Numbered from the stretch's first letter, positions 27,641-37,113 are shown. The stretch: DNA of 64,000 bases from RYN-230 sp963723595 (GCA_963723595.1 CAVRRQ010000005.1:106598-170597); one strand, 5' to 3'. Translations and numbers: made by a program. Notes: generated from the letters alone by a model not told the origin.

Positions 27641-28350
27641 GGTCTGAGAGGCGCCAGACGGTGGTGGGCTTGACGTCCGCGTCCTCGATGACCCGCTCGA
27701 CCGGGACGTCATAGGTCGCGACCTCCGCGAACCGTTCCCGGGGCAGGTAGGCCCGGCCCGGGTCGCCGACCAGCACCAGCGCGCCGGCCTGGCTGGCCCG
27801 CTCCAGGAAGGGCAGCATCCGGCCGGCCATGCCCCGGTCGTAGAACGCGTCCCCGGCCAGGACCACGTCCGGGCGGCCCGCATCCGGCGGCCCGGGCCCC
27901 CGCCCCGGACCCGGCTCCAGGGCGGACAGGAGGTCCCCGACCGTGGGCTCCAGCCGGACCCGGTTCACCCCGGCGTTCAGGGTGATCGCGGCGGCGGCGA
28001 GGGCGTCGGTCTCGCTCGGGGTGACCGACGCCGCACCCGCCGCCGCGGCCGCGATGGCCACCAGGCCCGACCCGGACGCCAGGTCGAGCACCACCCGGCC
28101 GCGGACGCAGTCCGGCTGGTCGAGCAGGTACCGGGCCAGCGCCTGCCCCCCGGCCCACGGGAACGCCCAGAACGGCGGGGGCAGCTGGTCCTGCCCGGTG
28201 TCCCGCTCGATCCGCTCCCACAGCCCGAACGCGTCCCGGGCCAGGTAGAGCCGGATCTCCGGCAGCAGCGGCGGTGCGGCCAGCCAGGTGTGGGCCCGGA
28301 TGAACGCGGCCGGCGCCTGCTGCGGTGACTGCTGTTTCAGGCCTGCTCAC
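27633..28350 (-). CDS. METTL20-like protein methyltransferase (frame break near 28305)
   Basis: A protein of about 238 residues similar to the ETFB-lysine methyltransferase (METTL20) family. It shows FIRAHTWLAAPPLLPEIRL, LYLARDAFGLWERIE, PPFWAFPWAGGQALARYLL, the SAM-binding VVLDLASGSGLVAIAAAAAG and DVVLAGDAFYDR. The probable GTG start (28350) overlaps the end of the ClpP-like gene; one indel near 28305 separates it from the main frame. The target could be the electron-transfer flavoprotein beta subunit, by family analogy only. Confidence 0.72.
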
Positions 28351-29116
28351 CCCGTCTGCCGCGCTCATCCCGTCCGCCCGGGCCAGCCTGGCCGTCGAGG
28401 AGGCCATAGGCGACGGCTTCGGGAACGGTCAGGAACCGTCCCTGCCGGGCATCGGCCCGGATCTCGTCCACCTCGCGCCCGGCCACCTCGGCCAGCCGGA
28501 TGTACAGCGTGTCGACCATGGTCTCGATCTGCTCCTCCTGGGACCGTACCTGGGTGGCGGTGCCGCCGGCGGTCAGCGTCGGCTCGGTAAGCCCGAGCAC
28601 CGCGCTGGGGTAGCCGAGGCGCTGCCCGCACGCGGCCAGCACGCCCAGGGCCGGCCCGCCGATCTGGCCGGCGACGTATCCGGTGACCGGGGCGCGGAGG
28701 ACGTCCAGCACGCCCATGACGGTCAGCGCGGCCGGGAGCTCGGCGTCCAGGCCCTGGAGCTCGAGCCGGACCGGCCCGTCCCCCTCGGCGTCCAGGGTGA
28801 GCAGCTGGGCGCAGAGCATGCTGGCCGCCTGCCCGTCGAGCAGGCCGGACGCCATCACGATGCGCCGTTCGAGGAGCCGCTGGTAGAGGCCGCCGGGCCA
28901 GTCACCCTGGTCGGTCCAGACCCGGGAAGGCGTCCCGGCGGGGTACGCGGGCGGCTCGCGGTGCGGCGCGGGCCAGCCGGGCGCACCCGGCCAGCCGGGC
29001 TCTCCTGGGCGGCCGGGCTGCCCGGGACGGCCGGGGCGGGTCGGCGGCTCCCCCGGACCTGGCGGGCCGGGCCAGGGGCGGCCGGGCGGGAACGAGTCAG
29101 CCACGGGTGCGGTCAT
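28337..29116 (-). CDS. ClpP-like protein without recognisable catalytic residues
   Basis: A 259-residue protein. About 65 residues of Pro/Gly-rich sequence precede a ClpP/crotonase-fold domain: YQRLLERRIVMASGLLDGQA, LLTLDAEGDGPVRLELQG, VTGYVAGQIGGPALGVLAAC, VDTLYIRLAEVAGREVDEI and FLTVPEAVAYGLLDG. At the usual nucleophile position (ClpP GQAASMG) it reads GQIGGPALG, and no HQP histidine motif is seen (GLTEPTLT instead). It is probably non-proteolytic. It overlaps the XRE gene by four bases. Similar ClpP/HTH pairs occur in streptomycetes. Confidence 0.72.
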   Translation of the reverse strand: MTAPVADSFPPGRPWPGPPGPGEPPTRPGRPGQPGRPGEPGWPGAPGWPAPHREPPAYPAGTPSRVWTDQGDWPGGLYQRLLERRIVMASGLLDGQAASMLCAQLLTLDAEGDGPVRLELQGLDAELPAALTVMGVLDVLRAPVTGYVAGQIGGPALGVLAACGQRLGYPSAVLGLTEPTLTAGGTATQVRSQEEQIETMVDTLYIRLAEVAGREVDEIRADARQGRFLTVPEAVAYGLLDGQAGPGGRDERGRRGEQA

Positions 29117-29598
29117 GGGGGCCCTCCTGTCGTGGTCCGTACGGCTGGTGCTGTGCGGCGGGAGCGAGCGGGCCGGGGGCCAGGGGCAGCCCGGGTGAGC
29201 CGAAATGACCCGGCCAGGATGGCCGCCCGGGCCCAGGGTCGGCCCCGGGACCGGGCTCCAGGCCGAACTCCGGTCCCCCCGGCGGCAGCTGCTCCGAGCG
29301 GCGGGGTGTCCTCCAGCCGCCAGCCGATCTGGCTGCCGATGGCCGCGGCGTAGCGTTCCAGGGTCGAGGCGCGCACGTCGGCCTCTCCCGCCTCGAGCCG
29401 GGCCACGGCCGACTGGGAGGTGCCCATCCGGGCCGCGACCTGGGTCTGGGAGAGCCCGGCCGCCTGCCGCTGGGCGGTCAGCTCGCCGACCAGCCTGCGG
29501 CGCCCGGCGGCCATCCGGCGCAGCGCCATCTCGCGGAACCCGGGCAGCCGCGGCAGGCCTGGCTCGCCGTGTTCGCCCGGACTACTCATACTCCACAT
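29113..29598 (-). CDS. XRE-family regulator
   Basis: A 161-residue protein with a clear XRE domain in the middle: LTAQRQAAGLSQTQVAARMG and SQSAVARLEAGEADVRAST, then LERYAAAIGSQIGW. The tail is basic and Pro/Arg-rich. It is the first gene of a two-gene unit with the ClpP-like protein. A palindrome immediately upstream of its ATG suggests self-regulation. ATG 29589 is an alternative start. Confidence 0.85.
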   Translation of the reverse strand: MWSMSSPGEHGEPGLPRLPGFREMALRRMAAGRRRLVGELTAQRQAAGLSQTQVAARMGTSQSAVARLEAGEADVRASTLERYAAAIGSQIGWRLEDTPPLGAAAAGGTGVRPGARSRGRPWARAAILAGSFRLTRAAPGPRPARSRRTAPAVRTTTGGPP

Positions 29599-29620
29599 GG
29601 TATCTCATAAACGAGATGCC
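29599..29620. promoter_or_regulatory. Near-palindromic operator before the XRE gene
   Basis: GGTATCTC-N6-GAGATGCC, with one mismatch between the arms, abuts the XRE start codon. It lies in a local AT-rich patch and is a good candidate for autoregulation. Confidence 0.6.
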
Positions 29621-29674
29621 GCTAACGCGATAAGAAGTGGCCGGACACATTTCCCGGACCATCTCCTCGGTGGC

Positions 29675-30228
29675 CGGAACCAGACGAGGCCTTCGTCATC
29701 CTCGAACGGGCCGGCGCGGTCGGCGGCACCTGGCGCGACAACACCTACCCCGGCTGCACCTGTGACGTGCCGTCCCACCTGTATTCGTACTCGTTCGCGC
29801 CGAACCCGGACTGGTCGCACAGCTTCTCGCGCCAGCCCGAGATCCAGGCCTACCTGGACGCGGTGACCGACCGGCACGGGATGCGCCCGTACATCCGGTT
29901 CGGGACCGAGCTGGCCGGCGCCCGCTGGGACGGCCATGAAGCCCGGTGGCGGCTGCGGACGTCTCGCGGGGACCTGACCGCCGACGTGGTCATCGCGGCC
30001 TCCGGGCCCCTGTCCACACCGTCCACGCCAGACATCCCGGGGCTGGACACGTTCCCGGGCCAGGTTTTCCACTCGGCCCGCTGGGATCACCAGGCGGACC
30101 TGGCCGGCAAACGGGTCGCGGTGATCGGCACCGGAGCGTCAGCCATCCAGATCGTGCCCGCGATCCAGCCCGTGGCGGGCGCTGACCCTGTTCCAGCGAA
30201 CTCCGGCGTGGGTCGGCTGCCCGGGTGA
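29675..30228 (+). pseudogene. Flavin monooxygenase (Baeyer-Villiger type) fragment
   Basis: An internal piece of a BVMO-type flavoprotein: AFVILERAGAVGGTWRDNTY, PGCTCDVPSHLYSYSFAPNP, EIQAYLDAVTDRHG, VVIAASGPLSTP, FPGQVFHSARWDH, the second nucleotide fold VAVIGTGASAIQIVPAI and, after an extra base near 30180, LTLFQRTPAWV. The N-terminal FAD fold is missing, and the sequence diverges soon after TPAWV. Intact enzymes have about 500 residues, so this is a remnant of about 190. Confidence 0.78.
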
Positions 30229-30313
30229 CCGGCCGCGCATCCGGCCCGGCGGGATCCCGCGCCCCGGGCGAAGGACCAGGCTGACCGGCCGGTTTTCGTT
30301 AGGGAACGAAAAA

Positions 30314-31342
30314 TCAGGCCACCTGCGGATGCCCCTCGGCGGCGGCGAGCGCGGCGGCCGTGGTGCGCTGCGAGATGTCCAGGACGGGGCGGCGGCGGCG
30401 CGGGTCCATCACGTTGACGCCCATGGCGGCCAGGTCCTCCGGGCCGGGGGTGAGCACCGTGACCCGGACCCCGGCGGCCCGCAGCACCACGGCCTCGCGG
30501 AGCAGGGCCCGGGTGATCCGCCGCCGCATCCGGCGTTCCAGCCGCTCGGCGGTCCGGGTAGGCCGGTCGGGGACCAGGCTGGCCATGGGCGCGAGCACGT
30601 AGACCTCGTCCAGGCCGGCCTGGGCCAGCGACCGCAGTGACGTGGAGGAGCGCACGCCGCCGTCCACGTAGTGGTGCCCGTCGATGACGGCCGGCTCGTA
30701 CCAGCCGGGGATGGAGCAGGACGCGACCACCGCGTCGGCCAGCGGCACCCGGGGGGCGCCTTCGCGGCCGAACATCACCCGCCGTCCGGTGTCGTAGTCC
30801 ACGGCCACGATCCAGGTCCGGCCGTCGGCCCAGGATCCCGGCGTCCAGGACGGGTCACGGCGGGCGGCGACGGTGGTGTCCAGCGCCGCGACGGCGGCGT
30901 GCAGGGCCTCGTGACGTCCCCGGCCGCGGGGCAGCCAGGCGCTGACCCCGACCCCGGGATGGATCGTGCGCGGGGCGCGCAGCGTGGTGAGCATCAGCCG
31001 GGGCGAGCCGGCCCGCAGGTGCGGCCGGGGCGGCAGCGGTCCCTCGTCCAGGTCGCGCACGCCCGCCTCGCGGAGCACGGGGACCGCGTCGCCCCGCTGC
31101 AGGGCGGTCATCTCGTCCAGGGTGATGCCGCAGCGCAGGGCGGCGGCCAGCACGCTGCCCGCGCTGGTCCCGACGATCAGGTCGGCGTCACCGACCGGGA
31201 CGGCCAGGCGCTGCTGCACGGCGTGCAGGGCCCCGGTCATCCAGGCCGCGCCCACCACCCCGCCGGCCCGAGCACCAGGCCGGTACGCGGCCGCCGCGCC
31301 TGGGGACGGGCAGCCTCCCGGGGGCACCCGATGCTGCGGCAT
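30314..31342 (-). CDS. Patatin-like phospholipase
   Basis: A patatin-family lipid acyl hydrolase of about 340 residues. The nucleophile elbow is IVGTSAGSVLAA (Ser in GTSAG) and the dyad Asp is in YVDGGVRSS. The oxyanion segment reads AGGVVGAAWMTGAL; the preceding TGLVLG is found only after a shift near 31268, so one indel lies there. The ATG at 31342 follows AGGGGGAGA. The fold also includes IHPGVGVSAWLPRGR and VASCSIPGWYEPAVIDG. The natural substrate is unknown. Confidence 0.82.
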   Translation of the reverse strand: MPQHRVPPGGCPSPGAAAAYRPGARAGGVVGAAWMTGALHAVQQRLAVPVGDADLIVGTSAGSVLAAALRCGITLDEMTALQRGDAVPVLREAGVRDLDEGPLPPRPHLRAGSPRLMLTTLRAPRTIHPGVGVSAWLPRGRGRHEALHAAVAALDTTVAARRDPSWTPGSWADGRTWIVAVDYDTGRRVMFGREGAPRVPLADAVVASCSIPGWYEPAVIDGHHYVDGGVRSSTSLRSLAQAGLDEVYVLAPMASLVPDRPTRTAERLERRMRRRITRALLREAVVLRAAGVRVTVLTPGPEDLAAMGVNVMDPRRRRPVLDISQRTTAAALAAAEGHPQVA

Positions 31343-31420
31343 TCTCCCCCTGATATCCCCGTGGCGCTCACTGCCACCTCCCCCGCCGGGCGGTCGCACG
31401 CCGGGGCAGCCCGGCCGGTA

Positions 31421-31434
31421 TTACCGCTCGGTAA
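31421..31434. promoter_or_regulatory. Palindrome upstream of the patatin gene
   Basis: TTACCG-CT-CGGTAA is a perfect 14-bp palindrome about 80 bases upstream of the patatin start, in an AT-richer patch. It has the geometry of a TetR-class operator; no partner is identified. Confidence 0.4.
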
Positions 31435-31549
31435 AACTCAGGTATACCCGGCTTGATCAGCGGATATACCTCCGGGGCCCGGTTAGCCCCAGGCCGTGGC
31501 GTGGCTACGGCCGGGCCGTCGGAGGGCCACGGCGGTGCCGTGGGGGCGG

Positions 31550-32536
31550 CTAGCGCAGGGGCGGGTCAGCCGCGGCGGCGGCTGCTGCGGCGGCCCCGCG
31601 GCCGCCCGGGCCGAGCCATTCGGCGATCTCGGCCGCGCACACGTCCGGCACTTCCATCTGCGGTACGTGTCCCACGCCCGGCAGCACGATCATCGACCAG
31701 TCAGGGTGGGCGCGGGCCGCCATGCGGGCCATGGCGACCGGGATCAGCCGGTCCAGGGTGCCGTGCAGCATCAGGACCGGGCACCGGACCGAGTCGACCG
31801 CGCGCCGGTAGGCCCGGCCGGTGACGTAACCGGCGGCGGACACGACGGACCGGGAGGCCAGGGCGAACTCGCGGTCGGCCTCGGTGTAGCCGAACCGCCT
31901 GCGCGCCACCTCGACGTGCTGCCCGACCACGGCCGGCGGGACCCGGGACGGGTCGGCGCAGACCGTGGCCAGGACCCCGGCCACGAGTTCTTCGGAGGAA
32001 AACTGCCGCCGGCGGCCGATCACCCGCTGGCCCAGGCCGGGGATCATGTTGACCAGGAACATCATGATGATGGAGGGATCGGGCCGGACGGGGGCGAACG
32101 GCAGCGCCGGGTCGAGCAGGATCAGCCCGGCCACCGTGCCCGGCGCGGCGGCCGCCTCACTGAGGGAGATCATCCCGCCCATCGAGTTGCCCATGAGGAT
32201 GACCGGCGAGCCGGCCACCTCCTCGATGAAGCGGTGCAGCAGGGCCCGGTTGGAGGTCACGTCGACCCCCCGGCCCGCGGAGCGGGTGAACCCGTGCCCG
32301 GCCAGGTCGGGGGCGAGCACCCGGTACCGGCCGGTCAGCAGCGGCGCGAGAGCCGACCAGTTGACCGCGCAGCCTTCCAGGCCGTGCACGGCCACGATGA
32401 CCGGCGCGCCCTCCGGGCCGCCGTAGTCCAGGTAGTGCACCGGGCCGCCGATATCGGTCCAGCACGACTCGCCGCCGAACCGGGGGGACGTCACCCTGGC
32501 GGGCGCGGTCTGGCCAGCCTCCGTCGTCTGGGTCAT
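31550..32536 (-). CDS. Alpha/beta hydrolase
   Basis: A 328-residue alpha/beta-fold hydrolase with an intact frame. It has an oxyanion HGLEGCAVNW, nucleophile GNSMGGMISL, acid HGTLDRLIPV and histidine PGVGHVPQME. The Ala-rich tail of about 15 residues is probably disordered. The gene ends upstream of the patatin gene and begins 20 bases after the stop of the TetR gene on the same strand, so the two may be an operon. Substrate unknown. Confidence 0.9.
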   Translation of the reverse strand: MTQTTEAGQTAPARVTSPRFGGESCWTDIGGPVHYLDYGGPEGAPVIVAVHGLEGCAVNWSALAPLLTGRYRVLAPDLAGHGFTRSAGRGVDVTSNRALLHRFIEEVAGSPVILMGNSMGGMISLSEAAAAPGTVAGLILLDPALPFAPVRPDPSIIMMFLVNMIPGLGQRVIGRRRQFSSEELVAGVLATVCADPSRVPPAVVGQHVEVARRRFGYTEADREFALASRSVVSAAGYVTGRAYRRAVDSVRCPVLMLHGTLDRLIPVAMARMAARAHPDWSMIVLPGVGHVPQMEVPDVCAAEIAEWLGPGGRGAAAAAAAAADPPLR

Positions 32537-32555
32537 CAGGCTATCCCCGCACCGG

Positions 32556-33292
32556 CTAGCGCTGTTCCGCCACGGCCTGGACGCCGCGGATGAACAGGTC
32601 GATGCCGAACCGGTAGTGGAAGTCCGGGTCGTCGCAGTCGGTCATCGGCTCCGCCGCCTCGACCAGGCACGGGTAGCGGTCCGGCGGCAGCATGGCCAGC
32701 CGGATCCGGTTGCGCCGCTGCTGCTCGGCGCGCTCGCCCTCGTTCAGCGAGGGGCCGTACCCGGGCTCGCTCATGGCCAGCATCAGCCCGGTCCACAGCC
32801 CGTTGCGGGCGACCGCGCTGGCGTGCCGTGGATCGAAGCCGCCGCGGCTCAGCACCTCCAGGGTGACCTCGATGGCCTCCAGCGCGGCCGGGCTCTGCTT
32901 CTCCCCCGCCACCAGCAACTGGGACGCGCTGGGGTGCGCGCGGAGCACCCGGACCAGCGAATCCAGCAGGGCACGCAGCTGGTCGGGCCAGGGGCGCCCT
33001 GGTCCACGTCGGTGTCGATCTCGCTCCAGAACTGGTCCGACAGCCCGTTGAGGAGCTCGTCCTTGTTCCGGAAGTGCCAGTACAAGGCCATCGGGGTGAC
33101 CCCGAGCTCCTGGGCCAGGCGGCGGATGGTCAGCGCGTCCACGCCCTCGGCGTCGGCCAGGGAGATGGCCCGCCCGACCACGGCGGCCTTGCTCAGCCGG
33201 GGCCGCTGGGTGCCGTCCGGCGCTCCGTGCGTGCCGTCCGGCGCTCCCGGCGTGTCCGCCGGTGCCGTGTCCTGAGCAGGTCTCGTAGCCAT
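32556..33292 (-). CDS. TetR-family regulator (frame break near 33000)
   Basis: A TetR protein of about 245 residues with a TetR_C_1-like ligand domain. After a Pro/Gly/Asp-rich lead it has VVGRAISLADAEGVDALTIR, LAQELGVTPMALYWHFRNKD (helix-turn-helix) and, past the break, QLRALLDSLVRVLRAHPSA and RYPCLVEAAEPMTDCDDPDF. The ATG at 33292 is chosen as the first in good context. Operator-like repeats lie directly upstream. On the other side is the remnant of an MFS efflux pump, probably its former target. Confidence 0.85.
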
Positions 33293-33302
33293 CACTTGAC
33301 AA

Positions 33303-33378
33303 CTATACGCCGTACAAGTCATCCTGTCAGCACGGCATGTACGACGTATAGGAACGACGTACATGATCGTCGTACATG
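33303..33378. promoter_or_regulatory. Array of TetR operator half-sites
   Basis: CTATACGCCGTACA (33303-33316) and TGTACGACGTATAG (33338-33351) form an inverted pair with one mismatch. A third and fourth related site, CGACGTACATG and CGTCGTACATG, follow at about 33355-33378. Each unit is itself nearly palindromic (TATACGNCGTACA). They sit between the TetR gene and the gene at 33376. Confidence 0.7.
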
Positions 33379-33871
33379 TTCCCGCTGGAGGAGCTGGACG
33401 CCTGGGTCGAGGCGAGGATGGCCAACACCAGGTTCCCCCGGTACGAGATCGTGGTCACCCCCGGCCACGGGCACGAGGACGAGATCTACGAGGTCGAGCG
33501 GGATCTGCGCGAGCTGGACCTGGACTCCCCGGACTACGACGAACGCCACGCCACGCTCCGGGCCGAGCGGGTACGGCTGCGGGCGCTCCCGGCCACCGCC
33601 GACAAGGTCGAGCGGCGCAAGACCGGGGAGACCAATCGGGCAGTACTGGGCAACGCTCCAGACCGACGAGGACAAGCGCGCGTTCCTGGTGAAGCTCGGC
33701 GTGGTCGTCCGCGTCCGGCGCGGCATGACTCGCGAGGAGGACCACGTCTTCCTGGAGCTGGACGACGGGCTGGTTGACCAGGGAGCCGAGTTCGCTTGGG
33801 CCGACCAGAACTCACTTCCGGACCTACCGCCCCTGAATGGGAGGTCGCCGGGCTGCTCGGCATCACGGTGA
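33376..33871 (+). CDS. Unrecognised small protein (frame break near 33640)
   Basis: The first 85 residues (MFPLEELDAWVEARMANTRF, then DEIYEVERDLRELDLDSPDY) are acidic and charged-helical. After an extra base near 33640 it continues GQYWATLQTDEDKRAFLVKL, GVVVRVRRGMTREEDHVFLE. No family was recognised. No clear ribosome site precedes the ATG, which overlaps the last operator repeat. The C-terminus runs into the MFS remnant in another frame, so the true end is doubtful. It seems to have replaced the 5' part of the pump gene. Confidence 0.45.
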
Positions 33872-34137
33872 TCGGCGCGGTGCTGCGGTCCCGGCAGGGC
33901 GCCGCGCTGAGCCACGGGGCGCGGCCGGCGGCGGCGTTCCTGGACGGGTACCACGCGGGGCTGGCCCTGACCATCGTGCTCGTCGCGGCCGGGGTGGTCA
34001 TCAGCTACCTGGCGCTGCGCCGCCTGCCCGCGCTGGCGCTGAGCCCCGCGCCAGTGCCCGTGCCCGCGGACGGCCTGGCCGGCGGGGCCGGGCCTGGTGC
34101 TGCGGCCGGGCCGGAACTGGCCGGCCGCCGGTCATAG
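33796..34137 (+). pseudogene. C-terminal remnant of a DHA2-type MFS efflux pump
   Basis: From about 33832 the frame reads EVAGLLGITVIGAVLRSRQG, FLDGYHAGLALTIVLVAAGV and VISYLALRRLP, which correspond to the last two membrane helices of EmrB/QacA-like 14-helix transporters. The first twelve helices are absent. It lies beyond a TetR gene and its operators, the usual place for such a pump, so a deletion or replacement is likely. It converges on the LLM gene. Confidence 0.72.
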
Positions 34138-34993
34138 GCCCCGGCTGACCCGGCTGGCGGCCTCGGCCTGCCAGCCGGGTCCCGGGCGGGCAGTCTCGAT
34201 CCACCAGGTGGCGCCGGCCGCGACGTAGGCCGGCGCCACCAGGTCGACGTCCCCGGGCTCCTGCTCCAGGTCGGCCCACACCACCAGGTCGAAGCCCTCC
34301 GGCGTGCCCCGGGCCGACCAGGCCTGGTCGCGGACCGCGGCGATGTCCGCGGGGGTGGGCCCGACCAGCGTCACCTTTCCGTCCGGGCCCTCCGAGCGCC
34401 GCAGCGGCACCATGCCGTCCCAGCGGCAGGCCCGCTGCACCGGCCCGGTCGGCGGGCAGCACCCCGCCGACCCAGACCGGGATGCGCGGCTGCTGCACCG
34501 GCACCGGGCTGAACCGGACCGGGTCCAGCGTGAAGTGCGTGCCCTGGTAGGAGAACCGTTCGCCGGTCCACAGCCCGGCCAGCACCTCCAGGCCCTCGTC
34601 CAGCCGCGCGGCGCGCTCCCGGTCCGCGGTGGGCTCGTGGAAGATGCCGAAGTCACCGTAGGCGGGCGAGCCGAGGCCGACCCCCAGGATGGCCCGGCCG
34701 CCGCTGAGCCGGTCCAGGGTGACGGTCTCCTTGGCCAGCTGCCAGGGCCGCCTGCGCGGCACCGGCGTGATCATGGTGCCGAGGCGCATCCGCGACGTCC
34801 GGGCGGCCACGACGGCCAGGATCTGCCAGGGGTCCAGGATCGGCGGCCCCTCGCCGGTGTCGCTGAACACGAGGTGGTCCCAGAGGAAGAAGCCGTCGAA
34901 ACCGGCCCGTTCCGCGGCCACCCCGAGGCCGATGAGGTCGGCGGGGTCGGCGGCGAAGGGCGGGACGGCGAGCGCCCGGCGCAGCACGGTCAC
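34132..34993 (-). CDS. LLM-class flavin-dependent oxidoreductase (frame break near 34450)
   Basis: A luciferase-like monooxygenase family protein of about 287 residues (F420 or FMN dependent). Motifs: GLGVAAERAGFDGFFLWDHL, RMRLGTMITPVPRRRPWQLA, KETVTLDRLSGGRAILGVGL, GSPAYGDFG and FTLDPVRFSPVPVQQPRIPV. One indel near 34450 interrupts a Gly/Pro/Ala stretch. It starts at a GTG nine bases after the DapA-like stop, so the two are one operon. The substrate is unknown. Confidence 0.85.
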
Positions 34994-35002
34994 CGGACGG
35001 CG

Positions 35003-35843
35003 TCAGCAGATCCGGGAGACCGGCGATGTCCCGTCGGCCCCGGCCAGCAGCAGCTTCAGGCTGCGCCGGGCCGCCCGCGCGGACGGCCAGGTGCTGCGCC
35101 GGCCAGGGCGCGCTGGGCCGCGCCGTCCCCGCCCCAGGCCCGGGCGCAGGCCTCGGGGGCCAGGTTGGCCAGGGCCAGCAGGGCCCCGGCCGCGCCCATC
35201 GGCCCGGCCAGGGCCAGCAGGCCGGCGGACCCGACGTAGGTGTCGCCCGGGTACCGGGCCAGCTCGTCGAGCAGCCGGTCCGGGCTGCCGGAGGAGTCCT
35301 TGACCCCGCTCACCGGCAGCGCGGCCAGGCTGTCCACGGGGAGGTCCGCGCAGGCGATGAACGGGTTGTGGTACGCGAGCACCGGCTGCCCGGCCGCGGC
35401 CTCGCCGATGGCCAGCGAAGTACCCGGCCAGGTCCGCGCAGCGGGGCGGGCACCAGGTGAGCACGGCGTCGGCCCCCGCGGTCACCGCCGCCCGGGTCAG
35501 CGCGGCCGCCTGGCGCAGCGACGGGGCGCCGGTCCCGGCGATCACGGGGACCGCGGCCGGGACCGCGGCCCGCACGGCTTCGATCAGCGCGGTGCGCTCC
35601 GGCGCCGGTCAGGGTGCCCGCCTCGCCCGTGGTGCCGTTGACCAGCACCGCCGCCATGCCCCGCCCGGCCAGGCCGGCCGCCAGCTTGCCGGTCGAAGCC
35701 GCGATCGACCTCGCCGCCGGCGTCGAACAGGGTGACCAGCGCCACGCCCACGCCGCTGAACAGGGTGCGCGGGGGCCGGTGTGGCCGGGGGCCGGTGCCG
35801 CCGGTGTGCCGGGTTCGGGTGCCGCCATGCTCGCTGCCGCCAT
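35003..35843 (-). CDS. Dihydrodipicolinate synthase-family aldolase (at least four frame breaks)
   Basis: A DapA/NAL-superfamily lyase reconstructed from three frames. In order: GVGVALVTLFDAGGEVD, AAVLVNGTTGEAGTLT, VPVIAGTGAPSLRQAAALTR, the catalytic Tyr in PVLAYHNPF, the Schiff-base Lys in VSGVKDSSGSPDRLL and GDTYVGSAGLLALAGPMGAA. The end SRIC has its stop at 35003. Breaks are near 35100, 35420, 35605 and 35695, and probably one more before 35790. With the neighbouring LLM, Gfo/Idh and IlvD-type genes it may serve sugar-acid catabolism. The start could also be at 35828 or 35855. Confidence 0.75.
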
Positions 35844-36017
35844 CGTCTGCCTCATTCCGGGCCGTCCCGCTGGGTACGTCCAGGCTACGTGGGCGTCCCC
35901 GTCCCGGCGAGGGGCGTCCCGGCCAGCGCTGGCCAGCCGGTCTACGGTGCGTGGGCCACGGCCGCCGGCCGGTGCCAGCGGCCCGGGCGGTGACGGCCAG
36001 GCGGCCGGGCGGGCAAG

Positions 36018-37113
36018 GTGAGCAGCGACATGCCAGGGACTGGTCAGGTGCGCTGGGGAATCATCGGCACGGCACGTATCGCCCGCAAGGCGTTCCTGCC
36101 CGCGGTGGCGGCGGCGGGTGGCGTGGTCACCACGGTGGCCGGCCGGGAGCTGGCCCGGGCCCGCCAGTACGCGGCAGAGACCGGCATCGGCCGGGCGGTC
36201 CAGGGCTACCAGGCCCTGATCGACGACCCGGACGTGGACGCGGTGTACATCCCGCTGCCCAACGCGCTGCACGCGGAATGGACGACGCGGGCGCTGCGGG
36301 CCGGCAAGGCGGTGCTCTGCGAGAAGCCGCTGTGCGGCAGCCTGGCCGAGACCGAGCAGGTCCTCGCGGTGGCCCGGGAGACCGGGACCCCGCTGTGGGA
36401 GGCGTTCGTGTTCCCTTTTCACGAGCAGATGGCGAAGATCCGCGGGCTGCTCGCCGACGGCGCCATCGGGGAACTGCGCGAGATCCAGTCCAACTTCGCC
36501 TTCGTGCTGGACCACCCGGGCGACTTCCGGCTGCGCCGCGGGATGGACGGGCGGCGCCCTCAACGACGTCGGCTGCTACCCGGTCCGGCTGGCCGTGGAG
36601 TTGTTCACCGGCGAGCTGGAGTCGGCCTGGGCCACCGCGACGCTGGGCGGGGACGGGGTGGACGTGGACCTGCAGGGCAGCCTGGGCTACTCCGGCCACC
36701 AGCGGCTGACGGTGTCCTGCAGCTTCCTGCGCAGCGACGACCGGTTCGCCCGGCTGCTCGGCACCGCCGGGCAGATCCACCTCACCGACCCGTTCCATCC
36801 GGGGCCGGACGACTCGTTCACCCTGTTCGAGGAGGGCAAGGAGGCGCGGGGCTACGCCTCGACCGACGAGGTGCCGTCGTTCACCGCCGCGATCCGGCAC
36901 ATCCAGCGGGTCATCCGGGGCCAGGAGGAGCCCCGGCACCTCGCGGTGGACAACTCGCTCCCCACCGCCCGGGCCCTGGACGCGCTGCGCGAGGCCGCGG
37001 CGCAGGATCAGCGGGCGGCGCCGGATCGGGGAGCAGCCGGGCGGAGGGGAGCCGGGCGGGGGGCAGGCCGGCTGGAGCCAGGCCCGGGCGGATCGGAAGG
37101 CGGTCCGGCATGA
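36018..37113 (+). CDS. Gfo/Idh/MocA-family oxidoreductase (frame break near 36550)
   Basis: A NAD(P)-dependent oxidoreductase of about 365 residues. The Rossmann start is VRWGIIGTARIARKAFLPAV; the cofactor and substrate region has VDAVYIPLPNALHAEWTTRA and the family motif AVLCEKPLCGSLAE. After one extra base near 36550 it continues ALNDVGCYPVRLAVELF (with the catalytic GCYP region) and IHLTDPFHPG. A Gly/Arg-rich tail follows. It diverges from the DapA-like gene across a region of about 170 bases and overlaps the next gene by four bases. Start GTG 36018 or ATG 36030. Confidence 0.87.
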
